Below, one piece after another: positions 58,245 to 64,000 of a stretch of 64,000 nucleotides of DNA; position 1 is the first letter of the stretch; each line of letters begins with the position of its first letter. The stretch comes from Zonotrichia leucophrys gambelii (lineage: Eukaryota; Chordata; Aves; Passeriformes; Passerellidae), in contig NC_088179.1 of assembly GCF_028769735.1 (NCBI RefSeq), forward strand, positions 11,065,950-11,129,949, written 5' to 3'. The translations under genes and the position numbers were made by a program. The notes under the pieces were generated by a model. The model had not been told where the DNA came from. It worked only from the letters and a program-made list of their open reading frames with translations, and did not search any database.

Positions 58245-60235
58245 ATAGGAAAAAGAAGACCTTAAAAATAAGAATTGTTGAAGGAGGAAGATGACATGGC
58301 TCTCCAAAGCTGCTAGTTATTGTGGGGTACAGTTGGTTTGAAAACTAAAATTGCTTTTACAAGTTTTCTGAGTGCACCTTAATAGAAATTGTGCTGCTCA
58401 GCTAATGTTCAGTGGCTCCACAGTGCCGTGGTCTCTTGGGTGGGTTGGGAAGTGCCACTGGACTCCCACAGAATCTCTGTGTGCCACCACGCACTGCAGC
58501 CTTTCTGAGCAGCATCATCTGCTTGCTGCTGGAGAAGCAGATTTAGTGTCTTGCTTCTTTTTATGTTCTTCCTGAGGATAATCTGTGTCTGTACTGAGCA
58601 CTGCCACTGTTACTGTGTGTAATGCTTTGTTGGTGTCCCCCCTGTGAGCAGCTTCAGCACCCCCTGTTGGGAGCTGTCGCTATCAAAACTGGCATCAGTG
58701 AAACAGATGTGGGGAGTCAGGGAGTGGCCGCTGCCGTGTGCTGCTGCCAGAGCAGCTCCTTTCCTGGAGCAGCCCAGCAGGGCAGGCAGCCCTGCACACT
58801 CCCCCTTGGGCACTGATGCTTTGGGCTGCAGCTCTCGCTGTCTGTTGGGAGGCTGAATTGCAGCTGGGTGCTGCTTGCCGCAGGGCGGCAGCTGGCAGCA
58901 GGAGAATGCTGCTCCCGTGCTCTGCAATTCTTTTGCACAGTGTACATCTTCTATCTGTGTGGTGTTGGGCTACACTTTCATAAAGTTTTGAGGGGAGGAC
59001 AGCTTTCCTTAGGCTACATTTGTGCAGTCTGGAGACCTGTGCATAACAGATTACTGATCTGAGTGCCACAGGCAGTTGGGGATCACAAAAAAATCCAGCA
59101 CCAAGTACACAGGAGAAGTTTGCAGGCAGTGGCATTAGTAAAAGATGCTTGAGATATTTGCTTCCATGTGTATTCTAATGAACTGCTACAGCTGCATGTG
59201 AACTCAGCTCGTTATTGGCTTCTGTGCAGAGTTGTGCTTGTGAGTCATGTACAGTGCTGCAAGGAAGGGGATTTGGGAGGTCCTTGAGAGTAAGACATGA
59301 TTTTTTCCCCCCATTTTTTTCCTGCCTCATTTATCTTTCTTAAAAAACCCTCCAAACATATTCCTAGAGGCCTTTTGCTTCTCCCTTGCTAAGGCTGTAT
59401 CCGTGTGTTGCACTCTGCCTTTCTGCACTTAATTCTGGTTTCTGTTGAAGACCATTTCTTTGTAAATTGATTTTACTGTATAACATAGGAGTACACTTGT
59501 TAAAAAAGAAAAAGCAGGATGCACAATAAAAACAAAGCCTAGTAAATGATCTTCTAGAGTAGTATTTGGTGCTTGTTGGTTTTGAAAGACTGGAAATGAG
59601 CATCATATATTACTATTTCTGGTATAAATTATAAACTCCTGGTAATGAGGAGAAATGCTAATGTTCTGTAACTAATGAACAGATTTCAGCTAATGGAAAT
59701 GTGTTATTTTGACTTAAATTTCAATTAAGGTATGAATTGTGCATCAGGCAATAATACTTTAATTTTCTGGAATTTGGGTATTACGTAATTTAAAAGTGTG
59801 TTCTCAATCACTTAAGCTCACTTAAAACCTGATTTTGTGTATATGCTGGTTTAGGTGTTAAAGTTCAGTTAGGGTTTAAAGTAACAACACCAGTTAGTAC
59901 CTGGTCACAAGTTGTGGTTTTTGAGGTGGCCAAGTTCCATCTATGCACAATATAGTAAAAACAGTTGTGGAAATTATTTTATAGGAAGCTAAATGTAATC
60001 AAGCACTTAATATAATCTTTGACAGCCTTTAATGACAACCCTTGAAGATGCAATGTAACTAACCTACTTTTTTCCCCATTACTGATGTATTTATAAAATC
60101 CAGCTGTGGAAATTGAGATGTTTTAATGGCCTGTCTTTAGGTCCGCCCCTTATTTGCCTTATATTGACATTGCTCCTGAGGTGACCTAGGTCAGATAGAT
60201 CATTAAATACATTATATCATAAAATACATAATATG

Positions 60236-60263
60236 TTTATATACATATATATATACACACCTA
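60236..60263. repeat. TA/CA simple sequence
   Basis: A short alternating TATA/TACA run about 125 bp upstream of U2SURP exon 2. Confidence 0.85.
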
Positions 60264-60387
60264 TAACTTGTATTTGGATGTTGAAATTGAAATGAAAATT
60301 CACATTCCAAGAACTGGGAAAAACCCCCCTGAGGTTGTTAATCTGTTTCTTGTTGTGTGCCTCACCTCCTCCTCATTCTCTCCTCAG

Positions 60388-60435
60388 GTCAGAGGGCCAG
60401 ATGCAGTACATGGCACTGGATCTGCTGATTCACAT
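60388..60435 (+). CDS. U2SURP: U2SURP exon 2
   Basis: A 48-nt exon in phase 0 at both ends, encoding VRGPDAVHGTGSADSH. It lies between a strong acceptor (CTCTCCTCAG) and a consensus donor (GTAAGT). Its spacing of Asp, Val-His, Gly-Ser and Asp-x-His matches the poorly conserved Ser-rich N-terminus of human U2SURP just after exon 1. The segment is disordered and variable, so similarity alone is modest. Phase, splice-site quality and position support it. Confidence 0.82.

Positions 60436-64000
<3,565 letters not shown>

Larger units (their letters stand above)
53549..60387 (+). other. U2SURP: U2SURP intron 1
   Basis: A 6.8-kb first intron. It starts in the CpG island and includes a GT microsatellite (about 54370-54387), a TATA run (about 55912-55928), an exact 21-bp tandem duplication (58203-58244), and TA/CA simple sequence (about 60236-60263). 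Moderately GC-rich patches at 56.8-57.0 and 58.6-58.95 kb carry only short open frames with no recognisable protein. Confidence 0.82.

Overview
This is a stretch of vertebrate nuclear DNA, almost certainly from a bird. The coding sequence is split by GT-AG introns, the promoters lie in CpG islands, and repeats are sparse. The one clear transposon is a 5'-truncated CR1 LINE, the typical avian/reptilian type. Three orthologues are recognisable in the order PCOLCE2 (-), PAQR9 (-), U2SURP (+). As I recall, this is the gene order of human 3q23. I see no bacterial, viral or CRISPR content. I cannot name the species from the sequence alone.

Left part (1-17.7 kb): the 5' two thirds of PCOLCE2 on the minus strand, exons 1-6. 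They encode the signal peptide, both CUB domains and the start of the Thr/Pro linker (residues 1-289). The C-terminal NTR domain exons lie beyond the left edge. All six exons join in frame, with phases 2, 0, 1, 0, 2 and 1. The promoter is a CpG island at about 16.9-17.66 kb.

Middle (17.7-44.2 kb): about 26 kb of gene-poor intergenic DNA. It holds a CR1 3' end (21.4 kb), a perfect 29-bp inverted repeat (22.5 kb), an orphan CpG island (32.8-33.1 kb), a MIR-like ancient SINE relic (39.5 kb) and small microsatellites.

44.2-46.1 kb: PAQR9, a single-exon minus-strand gene embedded in a CpG island. It encodes a PAQR-family multipass membrane receptor. A degenerate 15-bp tandem repeat directly abuts its stop codon.

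46-64 kb: an 8-kb divergent interval with two further GC-rich blocks, then the 5' end of U2SURP (SR140) on the plus strand. Exon 1 starts at a YY1-like AAGATGGCGG initiation site. Exons 2, 3 and the left part of exon 4 follow, and the window ends inside exon 4. Two 18-nt, phase-compatible microexon candidates sit in U2SURP intron 2.

The three genes do not form a pathway. PCOLCE2 acts in extracellular collagen processing, PAQR9 in membrane steroid-type reception, and U2SURP in pre-mRNA splicing. I found no convincing new biological system. The most useful leads are the microexon candidates, the orphan CpG island and the minisatellite at the PAQR9 stop.
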